From contig NZ_RJUU01000002.1 of the NCBI RefSeq assembly GCF_003751445.1, positions 1,240,001-1,304,000 on the forward strand: a stretch of 64,000 nt of DNA, read 5' to 3'. The notes under the pieces are model-generated. The model was not told where the DNA came from, ran no database searches, and saw only the letters and a program-made list of their open reading frames with translations. Position numbers and translations under genes: made by a program. How positions within the stretch are numbered: the stretch's first letter is position 1; every line of letters begins with the position of its first letter. Shown here piece after piece: positions 7,445-15,998 of the stretch. The stretch is from Streptomyces sp. 840.1. GTDB lineage: Bacteria > Actinomycetota > Actinomycetes > Streptomycetales > Streptomycetaceae.

Positions 7445-8623
7445 GTGCACCTCGAATACACGCCTGAGCAGCAGCAGTTGCGCGCCGAGCTGCGCGCATA
7501 CTTCGCCGCCCTGGTCCCCGACAACGCCTACGCGCGCTACGCGGACCCCGCGGCGCAGAAGCGCTTCTACCGGGAGACCATCCGGCGCCTGGGCGCGGAC
7601 GGCTGGCTCGGCGTCGGCTGGCCCGCGGAGTACGGCGGACGCGGCCTGTCGCCGATGGAGCAGTTCATCTTCTTCGACGAGGCCGCGCAGGCCGGGGTCC
7701 CGCTGCCGCTGATGGCCCTCAACACCGTCGGCCCGACGATCATGCAGTTCGGCACCGACGAGCAGAAGGCCTACTTCCTGCCCAAGGTCCTCTCCGGTGA
7801 GCTCGACTTCGCGATCGGCTACAGCGAACCCGACGCGGGCACCGACCTCGCCGCCCTGAAGACCCGGGCGGTGCGCGAGGGCGACACCTACGTCGTCAAC
7901 GGGCAGAAGATCTGGACGACCAACGGCGACACCGCCGACTGGGTCTGGCTCGCCGCCCGCACCGACCCGGACGCCCCGCCGCACAAGGGCATCACCATGC
8001 TCCTGGTCCCGACGTCCGACCCCGGCTACTCCTGCACCCTGATCAACACCCTCGCCTCGCACGACACCACCGCGAGCTACTACGAGAACATCCGCGTCCC
8101 CGTCTCCCGCCGGGTCGGTGAGGAGAACAAGGGCTGGCGGCTCATCACCAACCAGCTCAACCACGAACGCGTCACCCTCGCGGCCCACGGCACCATGGCC
8201 ATCCGCGCCCTGCACAACGTCCGCCGCTGGGCCGCCGACACCCGCCTGGCCGACGGCCGCCGCGTCACCGACCTCGGCTGGGTCCGCACCCGCCTCGCCC
8301 GCACCCACACCCGCCTGGACGCCATGAAACTGCTCAACTGGCAGATGGTGTCCGCCGTCCAGCACAACACCCTCACCCCGCAGGACGCCTCCGCCGTGAA
8401 GGTCTACGGCTCCGAGGCGCGCCGCGACGCCTACGCCTGGCTCATGGAGGTCGTCGGCTCGGCCGGCCCGCTCAAGGAGGGCTCGGCGGGCGCCGTCCTG
8501 CACGGCGAACTCGAACGCGGCTACCGCTCAGCGGTCATCTTCACCTTCGGCGGCGGCAACAACGAGATCCAGCGGGAGATCATCTCCTGGATCGGGCTCG
8601 GGATGCCGCGCGTACGGCGCTGA
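7445..8623 (+). CDS. Acyl-CoA dehydrogenase (FadE, steroid-type)
   Basis: A 392-residue flavin-dependent acyl-CoA dehydrogenase that introduces an alpha-beta double bond into acyl-CoAs. The N-terminal helical domain includes GWPAEYGGRG. The middle domain has the FAD/substrate-binding block GYSEPDAGTDLAALKTRAV and WTTNGDTADW. The C-terminal domain ends with GGGNNEIQREIISWIGLGMPR. The overall sequence resembles the FadE proteins of actinobacterial sterol/side-chain degradation, and the KstR-like box upstream agrees with that. The GTG start has GGAGG 5 nt upstream. It is convergent with the MFS gene. Confidence 0.9.
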   Translation: MHLEYTPEQQQLRAELRAYFAALVPDNAYARYADPAAQKRFYRETIRRLGADGWLGVGWPAEYGGRGLSPMEQFIFFDEAAQAGVPLPLMALNTVGPTIMQFGTDEQKAYFLPKVLSGELDFAIGYSEPDAGTDLAALKTRAVREGDTYVVNGQKIWTTNGDTADWVWLAARTDPDAPPHKGITMLLVPTSDPGYSCTLINTLASHDTTASYYENIRVPVSRRVGEENKGWRLITNQLNHERVTLAAHGTMAIRALHNVRRWAADTRLADGRRVTDLGWVRTRLARTHTRLDAMKLLNWQMVSAVQHNTLTPQDASAVKVYGSEARRDAYAWLMEVVGSAGPLKEGSAGAVLHGELERGYRSAVIFTFGGGNNEIQREIISWIGLGMPRVRR

Positions 8624-8641
8624 GCGGGCAGGGCGATCCCG

Positions 8642-9883
8642 TCAGCCGGACGCCTGATGGATGTGGCGGTCCTGTCCCGCACCGTGTCCGGCGGCCGCGG
8701 TGGCGACGCCGAGCACGGCCAGGACGGTGAGCGGGAGCGTCCAGCTGTGCGTGGTGTCGTGCAGGACGCCCAGGAGGAGGGGGCCGGCCGCCGCCACGAG
8801 GTAGCCGATGGACTGTGCCATGCCCGCCAGTGCGGCAGCTTCGCCGGAGGTGCCGGCGCGCTGGCTCTGGAAGGTCAGCGCGAGGACGAGGCAGGCGCCG
8901 CCGCCGAGCCCGAGCAGGGTGCACGCCAGGACGGGCAGCGCGGGGGCGGCGACCAGTACGGTGAAGCCGCCTGCCACGAGGGCCGAGGCCCCGGCCGCCG
9001 TCCAGCGCTGGTCGTGGCGGCCCCTGGTGAGCAGAGGCAGGAGGCTGCCGGCCGCCAGGGACACCACCTGGTAATAGAAGAGCAGCCAGCCGGCCGTGGT
9101 GCTGCTCGTGCCGCGGTCGATGAGGATGCTGGGCAGCCAGGCGACGGCGGTGTAGAAGGCGAGGGACTGCAGGCCCATGAAGAAGGTGACCTGCCAGGCG
9201 AGCCGCGACCGCCACGGCACCGGGCTGTGGGCCGCACCGGTGGACTCCTGCGGCCTGTCGCCCCTTGTCCGGGGCAGCCAGGCGAGGAAGGCCGCGACGG
9301 TGAACGCGACGCCCCAGGCCAGCGCGGTGCGCCAGGAACCCGGCAGCGTGTGGGCCAGTGGGGCGGAGACCCCGGACGACACCGCGGCCATGAGGCCCAT
9401 GACGGTCACGTAGAGGGCGCTGACGGCCTGGATGCGGTGGGCGGGCATGGTCCGCCTGATCAGGGCGGGCAGCAGTACGTTGCCGAACGCGATGGCCGCG
9501 GAGAGGATCACCGTGCCGGCGAACAGGCAGATGACGGAGGGCAGGGAGCGGACCACCGTCCCGACGGCCAGCACACCGAGCGCCGCCACGAGCAGGCGGG
9601 CGCTGCCCAGCCGGTGGGAGGCGCGGGCGACCAGGGGTGACGTCGCCGCGAACGTCAGCAGCGGCAGGGTGCTCAGCAGCCCGCCCCAGCTCGGTGTCAG
9701 GCCGCTGCCGTGCTCGATCTCCGGCAGCAGCGCGCCCACACCGGTGAGGGTGGTGCGCAGGTTCGCCGCCACGAGGCAGATGGCGATGACGAGCCCGACC
9801 GGCACGACGGGCACGGCGGGCTCGGTATCGGGTGATCCGGGGACGGAGCGCCGAAGGGGTTTCGGAGCGGGCCGCGTGCTCAC
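8642..9883 (-). CDS. MFS transporter, CynX/NimT type
   Basis: A 413-residue inner-membrane major facilitator with about 12 hydrophobic segments. The first membrane segment, with AANLRTTLTGVGALLPEI, and the spacing resemble the CynX/NimT (cyanate, nitroimidazole) subgroup, for which the real substrate is usually unknown. It starts at a GTG that overlaps the stop of the GntR regulator gene by 4 nt (GTGA), so the two are translationally coupled. The coupling suggests that the GntR protein controls this exporter or importer. Confidence 0.88.
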   Translation of the reverse strand: MSTRPAPKPLRRSVPGSPDTEPAVPVVPVGLVIAICLVAANLRTTLTGVGALLPEIEHGSGLTPSWGGLLSTLPLLTFAATSPLVARASHRLGSARLLVAALGVLAVGTVVRSLPSVICLFAGTVILSAAIAFGNVLLPALIRRTMPAHRIQAVSALYVTVMGLMAAVSSGVSAPLAHTLPGSWRTALAWGVAFTVAAFLAWLPRTRGDRPQESTGAAHSPVPWRSRLAWQVTFFMGLQSLAFYTAVAWLPSILIDRGTSSTTAGWLLFYYQVVSLAAGSLLPLLTRGRHDQRWTAAGASALVAGGFTVLVAAPALPVLACTLLGLGGGACLVLALTFQSQRAGTSGEAAALAGMAQSIGYLVAAAGPLLLGVLHDTTHSWTLPLTVLAVLGVATAAAGHGAGQDRHIHQASG

Positions 9884-10590
9884 CGGTCCTCCGCGTCTCG
9901 TGGTGTACCGGTCTCGTGGTCACGGGTGAGCCGGACGATCGCGGCCGCCGCGTCGCGGGCGCCTGCCTGGTCCCGGGCGTCGATCGCGTCCACGAGCCGC
10001 CGGTGCAGACCGGCGTGCTCCTCGGCGTGGGCGGTGTCCCAGGGCAGGCCGCCCAGGGACGAGGTGAGCGCCGTACCGAGGTAGTCGTACACCTCGATCA
10101 GCAGGTCGTTGCCGCTGGCCCGGACCACCGCCCGGTGGAACAGCGCGTCGACGCTCGTGGCCGCGGACGTGTCCTCACCGGCGCAGGCCGCCTCGGCGTC
10201 GGCCAGCAGCTCCCGCAGCCGCTGCAACTCGCTCTCGCTGCGCCGCAGGGCCGCGGTACCGGAGGCGTACTCCTCCAGTACGGTCCGCAGCTCCAGCACG
10301 TTGTCCCGCTGCGCGGAACTCGCCCGCCGCACCATGACCGACTGGAGCTCGCTCGATGAGCGGACGTAGGTGCCGTCACCGGCCCGGGGCTCCAGCAGGC
10401 CCAGGTGCACCAGCGCGCCGATCGCCTCCCGCAGTGTGCTGCGTCCGACCCCGAGCTCCTCGATGAGGGCCTGCTCCGGCGGGATCCGCGTTCCCACCGG
10501 CCACCCGCCCGACTCGATGTGCGAGCGGAGACTGTCCACGAGCTGGGCGGACAGGCTGGCCGTCCGGCGCGGTGCGCTGATGTGTTTCAT
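9880..10590 (-). CDS. GntR family regulator, FadR subfamily
   Basis: A 236-residue transcription factor. Residues 8-80 form the winged helix-turn-helix (IPPEQALIEELGVGRSTLREAIGALVHLGLLEPRAGDGTYV). The rest is an all-helical FCD ligand domain with conserved Asp/His metal-site residues (DALFHRAVVRASGN and EEHAGLHRRLVDAI). I chose the ATG that begins MKHISAP, with a TATGGT hexamer 6 nt upstream and no ribosome site, which suggests a leaderless message. An upstream in-frame ATG four codons after that hexamer's start region is less likely. It heads an operon with the MFS transporter and probably represses itself. Confidence 0.88.
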   Translation of the reverse strand: MKHISAPRRTASLSAQLVDSLRSHIESGGWPVGTRIPPEQALIEELGVGRSTLREAIGALVHLGLLEPRAGDGTYVRSSSELQSVMVRRASSAQRDNVLELRTVLEEYASGTAALRRSESELQRLRELLADAEAACAGEDTSAATSVDALFHRAVVRASGNDLLIEVYDYLGTALTSSLGGLPWDTAHAEEHAGLHRRLVDAIDARDQAGARDAAAAIVRLTRDHETGTPRDAEDR

Positions 10591-10604
10591 GCGAGCACCA
10601 TATA

Positions 10605-10621
10605 CAAACATCAGACATTTG
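10605..10621. promoter_or_regulatory. Candidate GntR operator
   Basis: CAAACATCAGACATTTG is an imperfect inverted repeat (5 of 7 arm positions) in the spacer region of the proposed GntR promoter, upstream of TATGGT on the minus strand. An autoregulatory site is plausible but not certain. Confidence 0.3.
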
Positions 10622-10714
10622 AACATCACCTCTTTTTCTTCGTGCCGCCACGGCTCCCGCAGGGCCTCCAGGGGCCGTGGCGGCCCGCTGCCGACCGGTG
10701 CTGACCGGCGCCGA

Positions 10715-10720
10715 TAGACT
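10715..10720 (+). promoter_or_regulatory. Leaderless -10 box of the AraC gene (TAGACT)
   Basis: TAGACT lies 7 nt before the ATG with no ribosome site between, the spacing expected for a transcript that starts at its own ATG. Confidence 0.5.
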
Positions 10721-10727
10721 CCCCGCC

Positions 10728-11597
10728 ATGGTTCGAGCGTCCCGTGGTGCGGCGACCCCCGGGATGTGGCGGCGCGAGGCGGGCACCGTGGTGCGGCGGG
10801 CCGAGCCGCTGCCCGCGTCGGCGGCGGGTGCCATCCTTGCCGGATTCCGGATCGTCGCCGTTCCCACGGAGTGGTCACCGCACGCGCACGACCTGCACGA
10901 ACTCGTCTGGGCGCGCGGGGGGACGCTGACGTCCCGGGTGGGGGACCGCGTCCTGACCGTGGTCGAGGGGCACGGCCTCTGGATGCCCGCCGGCATGGTC
11001 CACGAGGGCCGGGCCACGGCGGGTGCGGAGTTCTTCCACGCCTTCTTCGCGCCCGGTCGCACACCGCTCGCGTTCACGGAGCCCCTGGCGATCGCGATGA
11101 CGCCGTTGCTGGAGTCGCTGCTGACCCATCTGTCCGCCGCAGACCTCGACGCCGGGGCCAGGGCGCGGGCGGAGTCGGTCGTCTTCGACGTGATCCGGCC
11201 GTCGGAGCGTCAGTTCGCGTTGCAGCTGCCCGGCGATCCACGGATCGACGCCATCGCCGAAACCCTGCTGAGCGATCCCTCCGACGGCCGCTCGCTCGAG
11301 GACTGGGCGGAGCAGCTGGAGATCAGCGACCGCACGATCACCCGCGCCTTCCGCCGGTCGACGGGTCTCTCCTTCGCGCAGTGGCGGCAGATGCTGCGGG
11401 TGCACCGGGCGCTGATGCTGCTCGGTGAAGGCTTCGAGGTGACGACGGTCTCCGAGGTGCTCGGCTACGCGCAGCCCAGCTCCTTCATCGTCGCCTTCCG
11501 GCGGGTCATGGGCATCACGCCGGGCGCGTTCTTCGGCGCGGCGGCCGGGCCGTCGGAGGATGTCCGGAATCCCGTATCGCATGACCAGAACCCCTGA
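10728..11597 (+). CDS. AraC family transcriptional regulator
   Basis: A 289-residue regulator. The N-terminal cupin-like sensing domain (about 15-140) shows the metal/ligand-type HAHDLHELVWARGG strand and GHGLWMPAGMVHEG. The C-terminal 100 residues carry two helix-turn-helix motifs (SLEDWAEQLEISDRTITRAFRRSTGLSFAQWRQ and VSEVLGYAQPSSFIVAFRRVMGITPG). The small N-terminal domain is like regulators placed next to siderophore uptake genes. It stands directly upstream of the siderophore ABC system, which has its own promoter, so it is a candidate activator responding to a ferric siderophore; this is inference from context. Confidence 0.88.
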   Translation: MVRASRGAATPGMWRREAGTVVRRAEPLPASAAGAILAGFRIVAVPTEWSPHAHDLHELVWARGGTLTSRVGDRVLTVVEGHGLWMPAGMVHEGRATAGAEFFHAFFAPGRTPLAFTEPLAIAMTPLLESLLTHLSAADLDAGARARAESVVFDVIRPSERQFALQLPGDPRIDAIAETLLSDPSDGRSLEDWAEQLEISDRTITRAFRRSTGLSFAQWRQMLRVHRALMLLGEGFEVTTVSEVLGYAQPSSFIVAFRRVMGITPGAFFGAAAGPSEDVRNPVSHDQNP

Positions 11598-11626
11598 TTG
11601 TCGACGCGACAAGCGGAATGTACTCT
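11598..11626 (+). promoter_or_regulatory. Promoter of the siderophore ABC operon
   Basis: TTGTCG (-35) and TACTCT (-10) are separated by exactly 17 bp. The -35 overlaps the last bases after the AraC stop codon. The predicted start falls just before the iron-box-like element. Confidence 0.55.
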
Positions 11627-11634
11627 TCAGCGAG

Positions 11635-11653
11635 TTAGGTAACCCTTAGTTGG
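11635..11653 (+). promoter_or_regulatory. Iron-box-like element (DmdR/IdeR type)
   Basis: TTAGGTAACCCTTAGTTGG matches 12 of 19 positions of the DtxR/DmdR1 consensus TTAGGTTAGSCTAACCTAA, with a perfect left half. It begins 9 bp downstream of the -10 hexamer, a normal place for a repressor site. Iron-dependent repression of the transporter is the expected outcome. Confidence 0.45.
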
Positions 11654-11761
11654 TGCTTGCCGTGCACGACGCTGTCCGTGTGCGGGCGAGCGCACGGCCT
11701 GGCCGGTCACACCGGACGGAGGTTGCCGCGCTCCCCGTTCCCCGATCGTCCGGACACCCTC

Positions 11762-12628
11762 ATGTTCAAAAGCTCCTTCCGGTCTGCCGGAGAACCCGTG
11801 GCCCCCGCCGCCACCGCCCCGGTGGCCTCGCTCATCGGGCACGACCTGGTGCTGCGCTACGACGGCAGGCCCGTCGTCCACGGTGTCTCGGTCGCCCTGG
11901 AACCCGGCCGGGTGACCGCGCTGGTGGGACCGAACGGCAGCGGGAAGTCCACGCTGCTGCGCGCCCTCTCCCGGCTGCACCGGCTGGACGGCGGCCGGGT
12001 GATGCTCGGCGCCCCCGAGGGGGAGCCTGAGCGTGACGCGGCCCTGCTCAGCTCCCGCCGGTTCGCGCGCGAGGTCACGCTGTTCTCCCAGTCGAGGCCC
12101 GCTCCCCAGGGGCTGACGGTCGCGGAGGTCGTCGCCTTCGGGCGCCATCCGTACCGGAGCGGCTTCTCCGGACCCACCGCGGACGACCGTGCCGCCGTCG
12201 ACCACGCCATGGGGGTGACCGGAGTACGCGACATGGCCGGGCGGCAGGCCGGAGAACTCTCCGGCGGGGAGATGCAGCGGGTCTGGCTCGCCGCCTGCCT
12301 GGCCCAGGACACCGGCGTCGTGCTCCTGGACGAGCCGACCAACCACCTCGACCTGCGCTACCAGTTCGAGACGCTCGACCTGGTACGGGACCTCGTCGAG
12401 GAACACGGCATCGCGGTCGGGATCGTGCTGCACGACCTCGACCAGGCCTCCAGGGTCGCGGACACGCTCGTCCTCATGCGCTCGGGCCGGGTCCACGCGG
12501 CCGGCAAACCCGCCGACGTCCTCACCGCCGAGAACATCGGCGAGGTCTACGACATTCGCGTCGAGGTCGACGTCGACCCCCGAACGGGACGGCTCCGCGT
12601 CGAACCGGTCGGACGCCACCTCTCCTGA
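11762..12628 (+). CDS. Iron-siderophore ABC transporter ATP-binding protein
   Basis: A 288-residue FepC/FecE-type ATPase that powers import of ferric siderophores. It has Walker A (GPNGSGKST), a Q-loop (FSQSRPAPQGLT), the signature LSGGEMQR, Walker B (VVLLDEPTNHLD) and the switch His (VLHDLDQA). I chose the ATG that begins MFKSSFRS; earlier TTG starts would add an unrelated Arg/Pro-rich stretch. The ribosome site is weak. It is the first gene of the unit with the lipoprotein and permease genes, behind the iron-box-like promoter. Confidence 0.9.
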   Translation: MFKSSFRSAGEPVAPAATAPVASLIGHDLVLRYDGRPVVHGVSVALEPGRVTALVGPNGSGKSTLLRALSRLHRLDGGRVMLGAPEGEPERDAALLSSRRFAREVTLFSQSRPAPQGLTVAEVVAFGRHPYRSGFSGPTADDRAAVDHAMGVTGVRDMAGRQAGELSGGEMQRVWLAACLAQDTGVVLLDEPTNHLDLRYQFETLDLVRDLVEEHGIAVGIVLHDLDQASRVADTLVLMRSGRVHAAGKPADVLTAENIGEVYDIRVEVDVDPRTGRLRVEPVGRHLS

Positions 12629-12745
12629 ACCCGGCGGCACGTCTCCCGGAGCGCCACATGGGCCGTTCCGCCGGAGCGGGCCGCCCCGAAACGCCGACGC
12701 GCCATCTCCGCGTCGCCACCCGTCACCTGTGAAAGAGGAACCCTC

Positions 12746-13810
12746 ATGAACCGTGCCCGTCGCCTGGCGGCCGCAGCCTCGACCGGGCTCGCCCTGCTCG
12801 CCGCAGCGGCCTGCGGAACGACCGACGTCGACAAGGCGACGGCGGGCAGCAGCGCCGCCGCGTCCCCCGCGTCGAAGGACTGCGCCCAGGACACCACGGC
12901 CCCCTCGACAAAGCCCGTCTCCTTCAAGGACGGGGTCGGCCGCCAGGTGAAGCTCGACAAGCCCGCCGAGCGGATCGCGGTCCTCGAATGGCAGCAGGTC
13001 GAGGACGCGCTGACGCTGTGCGTCACCCCTGCGGCCGTCTCCGACGCCAAGGGCTACCGCACCTGGACCAGCGCGGAGAAGCTGCCCGGCGGCGTGACGG
13101 ACATCGGCACCCGCGAGGAGCCCGACCTCGACACCCTGTACGCCGCCAAGCCCGATCTCATCGTCGTGGAGGCCTTCGACGCCAAGGACGAGATGATCAA
13201 GAAGCTGGAGAAGCGGGGCGTCCCCGTCATGGCCACGCGCGGTGCGGACCCGAAGGACCCGATCGGGAACATGCGGAAGGTGTTCAGCATGATTGGTGCG
13301 GCGACGGGACGCACGGAGCGGGCGGACCAGGTGCTCAAGGAGTTCGACGAGCACCTCGCGACGGCGAAGCGGCAGGTCACCGAGGCGGACCTGCCGACGA
13401 AGGACTTCCTCTTCTTCGACGGCTGGCTCGAAGGCGGCAACCTGACCGTACGCCCCTACGCGAACGGCGCCCTGTTCACCGAGATAGGCAAGGAACTCGG
13501 CATGACCCCGGCGTGGACCAACGACGTCAACAAGGAACACGGTGACGGAGGCGTGGACGCCGCCTACGGCCTCGCGCAGACCGACGTCGAGGGACTCACC
13601 GGCGTGGGCGACGCCAACCTGTTCTACGCGAACGACGACGGCGCCGGCGGCTACGTCGCGGCGCTCGCCAAGAACCCGATCTGGAAGAAGCTCCCGGCCG
13701 TGAAGGAAGGCCGCGCCCACGCGTTCCCGGCGCGCGTCTGGGGCGCCGGCGGTCCGCGCTCCTGCGCGCAGGCCATCGACGCGTACGTCGACGTGCTCGA
13801 CAAGAAGTGA
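12746..13810 (+). CDS. Iron-siderophore substrate-binding lipoprotein
   Basis: A 354-residue FepB/FecB-type (class III) binding protein anchored outside the membrane. Residues 1-23 are a lipoprotein signal (MNRARRLAAAASTGLALLAAAAC). The mature part has the two-lobed TroA-like fold, with the typical KPAERIAVLEWQQVEDAL opening and the Glu used for docking on the permease (REEPDLDTLYAAKPDLIV). The ATG has GAGGAA 8 nt upstream. It follows the ATPase gene after 117 bp and overlaps the permease start by 4 nt. Confidence 0.92.
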   Translation: MNRARRLAAAASTGLALLAAAACGTTDVDKATAGSSAAASPASKDCAQDTTAPSTKPVSFKDGVGRQVKLDKPAERIAVLEWQQVEDALTLCVTPAAVSDAKGYRTWTSAEKLPGGVTDIGTREEPDLDTLYAAKPDLIVVEAFDAKDEMIKKLEKRGVPVMATRGADPKDPIGNMRKVFSMIGAATGRTERADQVLKEFDEHLATAKRQVTEADLPTKDFLFFDGWLEGGNLTVRPYANGALFTEIGKELGMTPAWTNDVNKEHGDGGVDAAYGLAQTDVEGLTGVGDANLFYANDDGAGGYVAALAKNPIWKKLPAVKEGRAHAFPARVWGAGGPRSCAQAIDAYVDVLDKK

Positions 13811-15909
13811 GCGCGGTACGCACAGCGGCACCTGGGGCGGGGCCGCTGCCGGCCGCCGGTCGCGGCAGCGGCCCCGCCGGGGCGGCCGTCCTGGCGCTCC
13901 TCCTCGCCGCCACCGTCCTGGTCGGCATGTGGCACCTGACACAGGGGACTTCGGGCGTCGGCGTCGGTGACCTGCTGCGCCATCTCGCCGGGGGACACGA
14001 GGGCGAGGACGGCGCGCCCGTCGGCGAGATCCTCACCGGCTCGCGCCTGCCGCGCCTGTTCGCGGGCGTCGCGGTGGGCTTCGCCCTCGGCTGCGCCGGC
14101 ACGCTCCTCCAGTCCGTCACCCACAACACGCTCGCCTCGCCGGACACCCTCGCGGTCACGTCCGGGGCCTACTTCACCCTCACGCTCGTCGCCGCCTTCG
14201 GCCTCACCGTCCCGCTGTGGGCGTCGGGCGCCGTCGCGTTCGCCGGCGGGCTCGTCGCGGCGGCACTCGTGCTGCTCCTCGCGGGCCGCGCCGCGGGCAC
14301 CGCCGGCACCCGACTCATCCTCGCCGGATCCGCGACGGCGATGGCCCTGGACGCCGCGACCGGGATGCTCCTCATCCTGTTCAACCAGAACACGACCGGT
14401 CTCTTCGCCTGGGGAAGCGGCTCGCTCGCGCAGCTGAACATCGACGCGTCGCTGCGCGCCGCGCCCCTCATCGCCGTCATGCTGTGCGTCGCCCTGGCAC
14501 TGTCCCGGCGGCTCGACGTGATGAACCTCGGCGACGACACCGCCGCCACCCTCGGTGTGCCGATCCGCACCACCCGCGTGACCGCGGTGATCTGCGCGGT
14601 ACTGCTGACCAGCACGGCGGTGACCCTCGCCGGCCCGATCGGCTTCGTCGGCCTCGGCGCGCCCGTCGTGGCCCGCCTGATCGCGGGACGGGTCCGCGCG
14701 CTGCGCCGGCACCTGCTCCTGATCCCCGCCGCCGGACTGCTCGGCGCACTGCTCGTCCTCCTCGCGGACGCGACCCTGCGCGCCGTGCAGGGCGCGGACG
14801 GTGCCGCCGCCATCCCCACCGGCGTGCCGACCGCGCTCCTCGGCGGCGTCGTGATCGTGGTCCTCGCGATGCGGCTGCGTGACACGGGCGGGGTCAGCCG
14901 GCCACCGCGCGCGCGGGTCGCCGTACGCTCACGCCGCGCCTTCCTCCTCGTCACGTCCGGCACGGTGGTACTGCTGGCCGCAGCCGCCCTCACGGCGGTC
15001 CTGGCGGGCAGCCTCTGGCTGCGGACCGGTGACCTCGTGCTGTGGCTCCAGGGCGCCGCCCCGGACCTGATCGGCCAGGCGCTCGACGACCGGGTCCCGC
15101 GCGTGACCGCCGCGATCGCCGCCGGCGCGGCGCTCGGACTGGCCGGCTGCGTCGTGCAGAGCTCGGTGCGCAACCCGCTGGCGGAACCCGGGGTGCTCGG
15201 CATCACGGCGGGCGCCGGTCTCGGCGCGGCGAGCATCGCGACCTCCGGCCTGCCCGGTGGCCGGCCGGTACTCATCGCAGTGGCGGTCGCGGCTGGGCTG
15301 GCCACGTTCGCGGTGATCGCCCTGCTGGCCTGGCGCGGCGGCTTCCTGCCCGACCGGTTCGTCCTGATCGGCATCGGCATGGGGTACGGCCTCAGCGCCG
15401 TCACCACCTTCCTCCTGCTGCGCGCGGACCCGTACAACACGCCCCGGATCTTCACCTGGCTCTCCGGCACGACCTACGGCCGCACGTTCTCCGATGTCGT
15501 CCCGGTCGCGATCGCCCTGGCGCTCGCGCTCCCCGTACTGCTGTCCATGCGCGGCCGCCTCGACCTGCTCGCCGTCGACGAGGACACCCCCCGCATCGTC
15601 GGTGTCAGGGTGGAGCGGACCCGCTTCACCGCCCTGGCGATCGCCGCGGTCCTCGCGGCGCTCAGCGTGATCGCCGTCGGCGTCGTCGGTTTCGTGGGGC
15701 TCGTCGCCCCGCACCTCGCCCGCTCCCTGGTGGGTGCCCGGCACGGCCGGGCGATCCCCGTCTCGATGCTGCTCGGCGGAGTGCTCGTGTGTGTGGCGGA
15801 CGCCCTCGGCCGCACGGTCGTGGCCCCCTCCCAGGTGCCGGCGGGCCTCATGATCGCGCTGGTCGGCGCACCGTACTTCGTGTGGGTGCTCCGGAAATCA
15901 CGCGCATGA
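13807..15909 (+). CDS. Fused two-domain FecCD-type permease
   Basis: A 700-residue inner-membrane permease in which two FecCD domains (about 1-340 and 355-700) are fused, as in FhuB. Each half has about ten membrane segments and the coupling region with a GP(I/V)GFVGL-like motif (AGPIGFVGLGAPVVAR at about 280, VGVVGFVGLVAPHLAR at about 620). One polypeptide therefore supplies the whole channel. It starts at a GTG overlapping the lipoprotein stop (GTGA). Substrate: a ferric siderophore, identity unknown. Confidence 0.93.
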   Translation: MSAVRTAAPGAGPLPAAGRGSGPAGAAVLALLLAATVLVGMWHLTQGTSGVGVGDLLRHLAGGHEGEDGAPVGEILTGSRLPRLFAGVAVGFALGCAGTLLQSVTHNTLASPDTLAVTSGAYFTLTLVAAFGLTVPLWASGAVAFAGGLVAAALVLLLAGRAAGTAGTRLILAGSATAMALDAATGMLLILFNQNTTGLFAWGSGSLAQLNIDASLRAAPLIAVMLCVALALSRRLDVMNLGDDTAATLGVPIRTTRVTAVICAVLLTSTAVTLAGPIGFVGLGAPVVARLIAGRVRALRRHLLLIPAAGLLGALLVLLADATLRAVQGADGAAAIPTGVPTALLGGVVIVVLAMRLRDTGGVSRPPRARVAVRSRRAFLLVTSGTVVLLAAAALTAVLAGSLWLRTGDLVLWLQGAAPDLIGQALDDRVPRVTAAIAAGAALGLAGCVVQSSVRNPLAEPGVLGITAGAGLGAASIATSGLPGGRPVLIAVAVAAGLATFAVIALLAWRGGFLPDRFVLIGIGMGYGLSAVTTFLLLRADPYNTPRIFTWLSGTTYGRTFSDVVPVAIALALALPVLLSMRGRLDLLAVDEDTPRIVGVRVERTRFTALAIAAVLAALSVIAVGVVGFVGLVAPHLARSLVGARHGRAIPVSMLLGGVLVCVADALGRTVVAPSQVPAGLMIALVGAPYFVWVLRKSRA

Positions 15910-15998
15910 CCCCGGGACGGGGGACGGGACCGCGCCCACAGGTCCGTCCCCCGCCCCTCTCCCCCCGTCCTCTCCGACCCGCCACCAGGAGCACCAAA

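Noticed and set aside
6200..8503. A 767-codon minus-strand frame under the RlmG-like and acyl-CoA dehydrogenase genes
   Set aside because: It is antisense to two genes with full motif sets and has no recognisable domain of its own.
11627..13942. A 771-codon minus-strand frame opposite the siderophore ATPase and lipoprotein genes
   Set aside because: Composition is that of a GC-shadow; it crosses the promoter and iron box without any coding signal.
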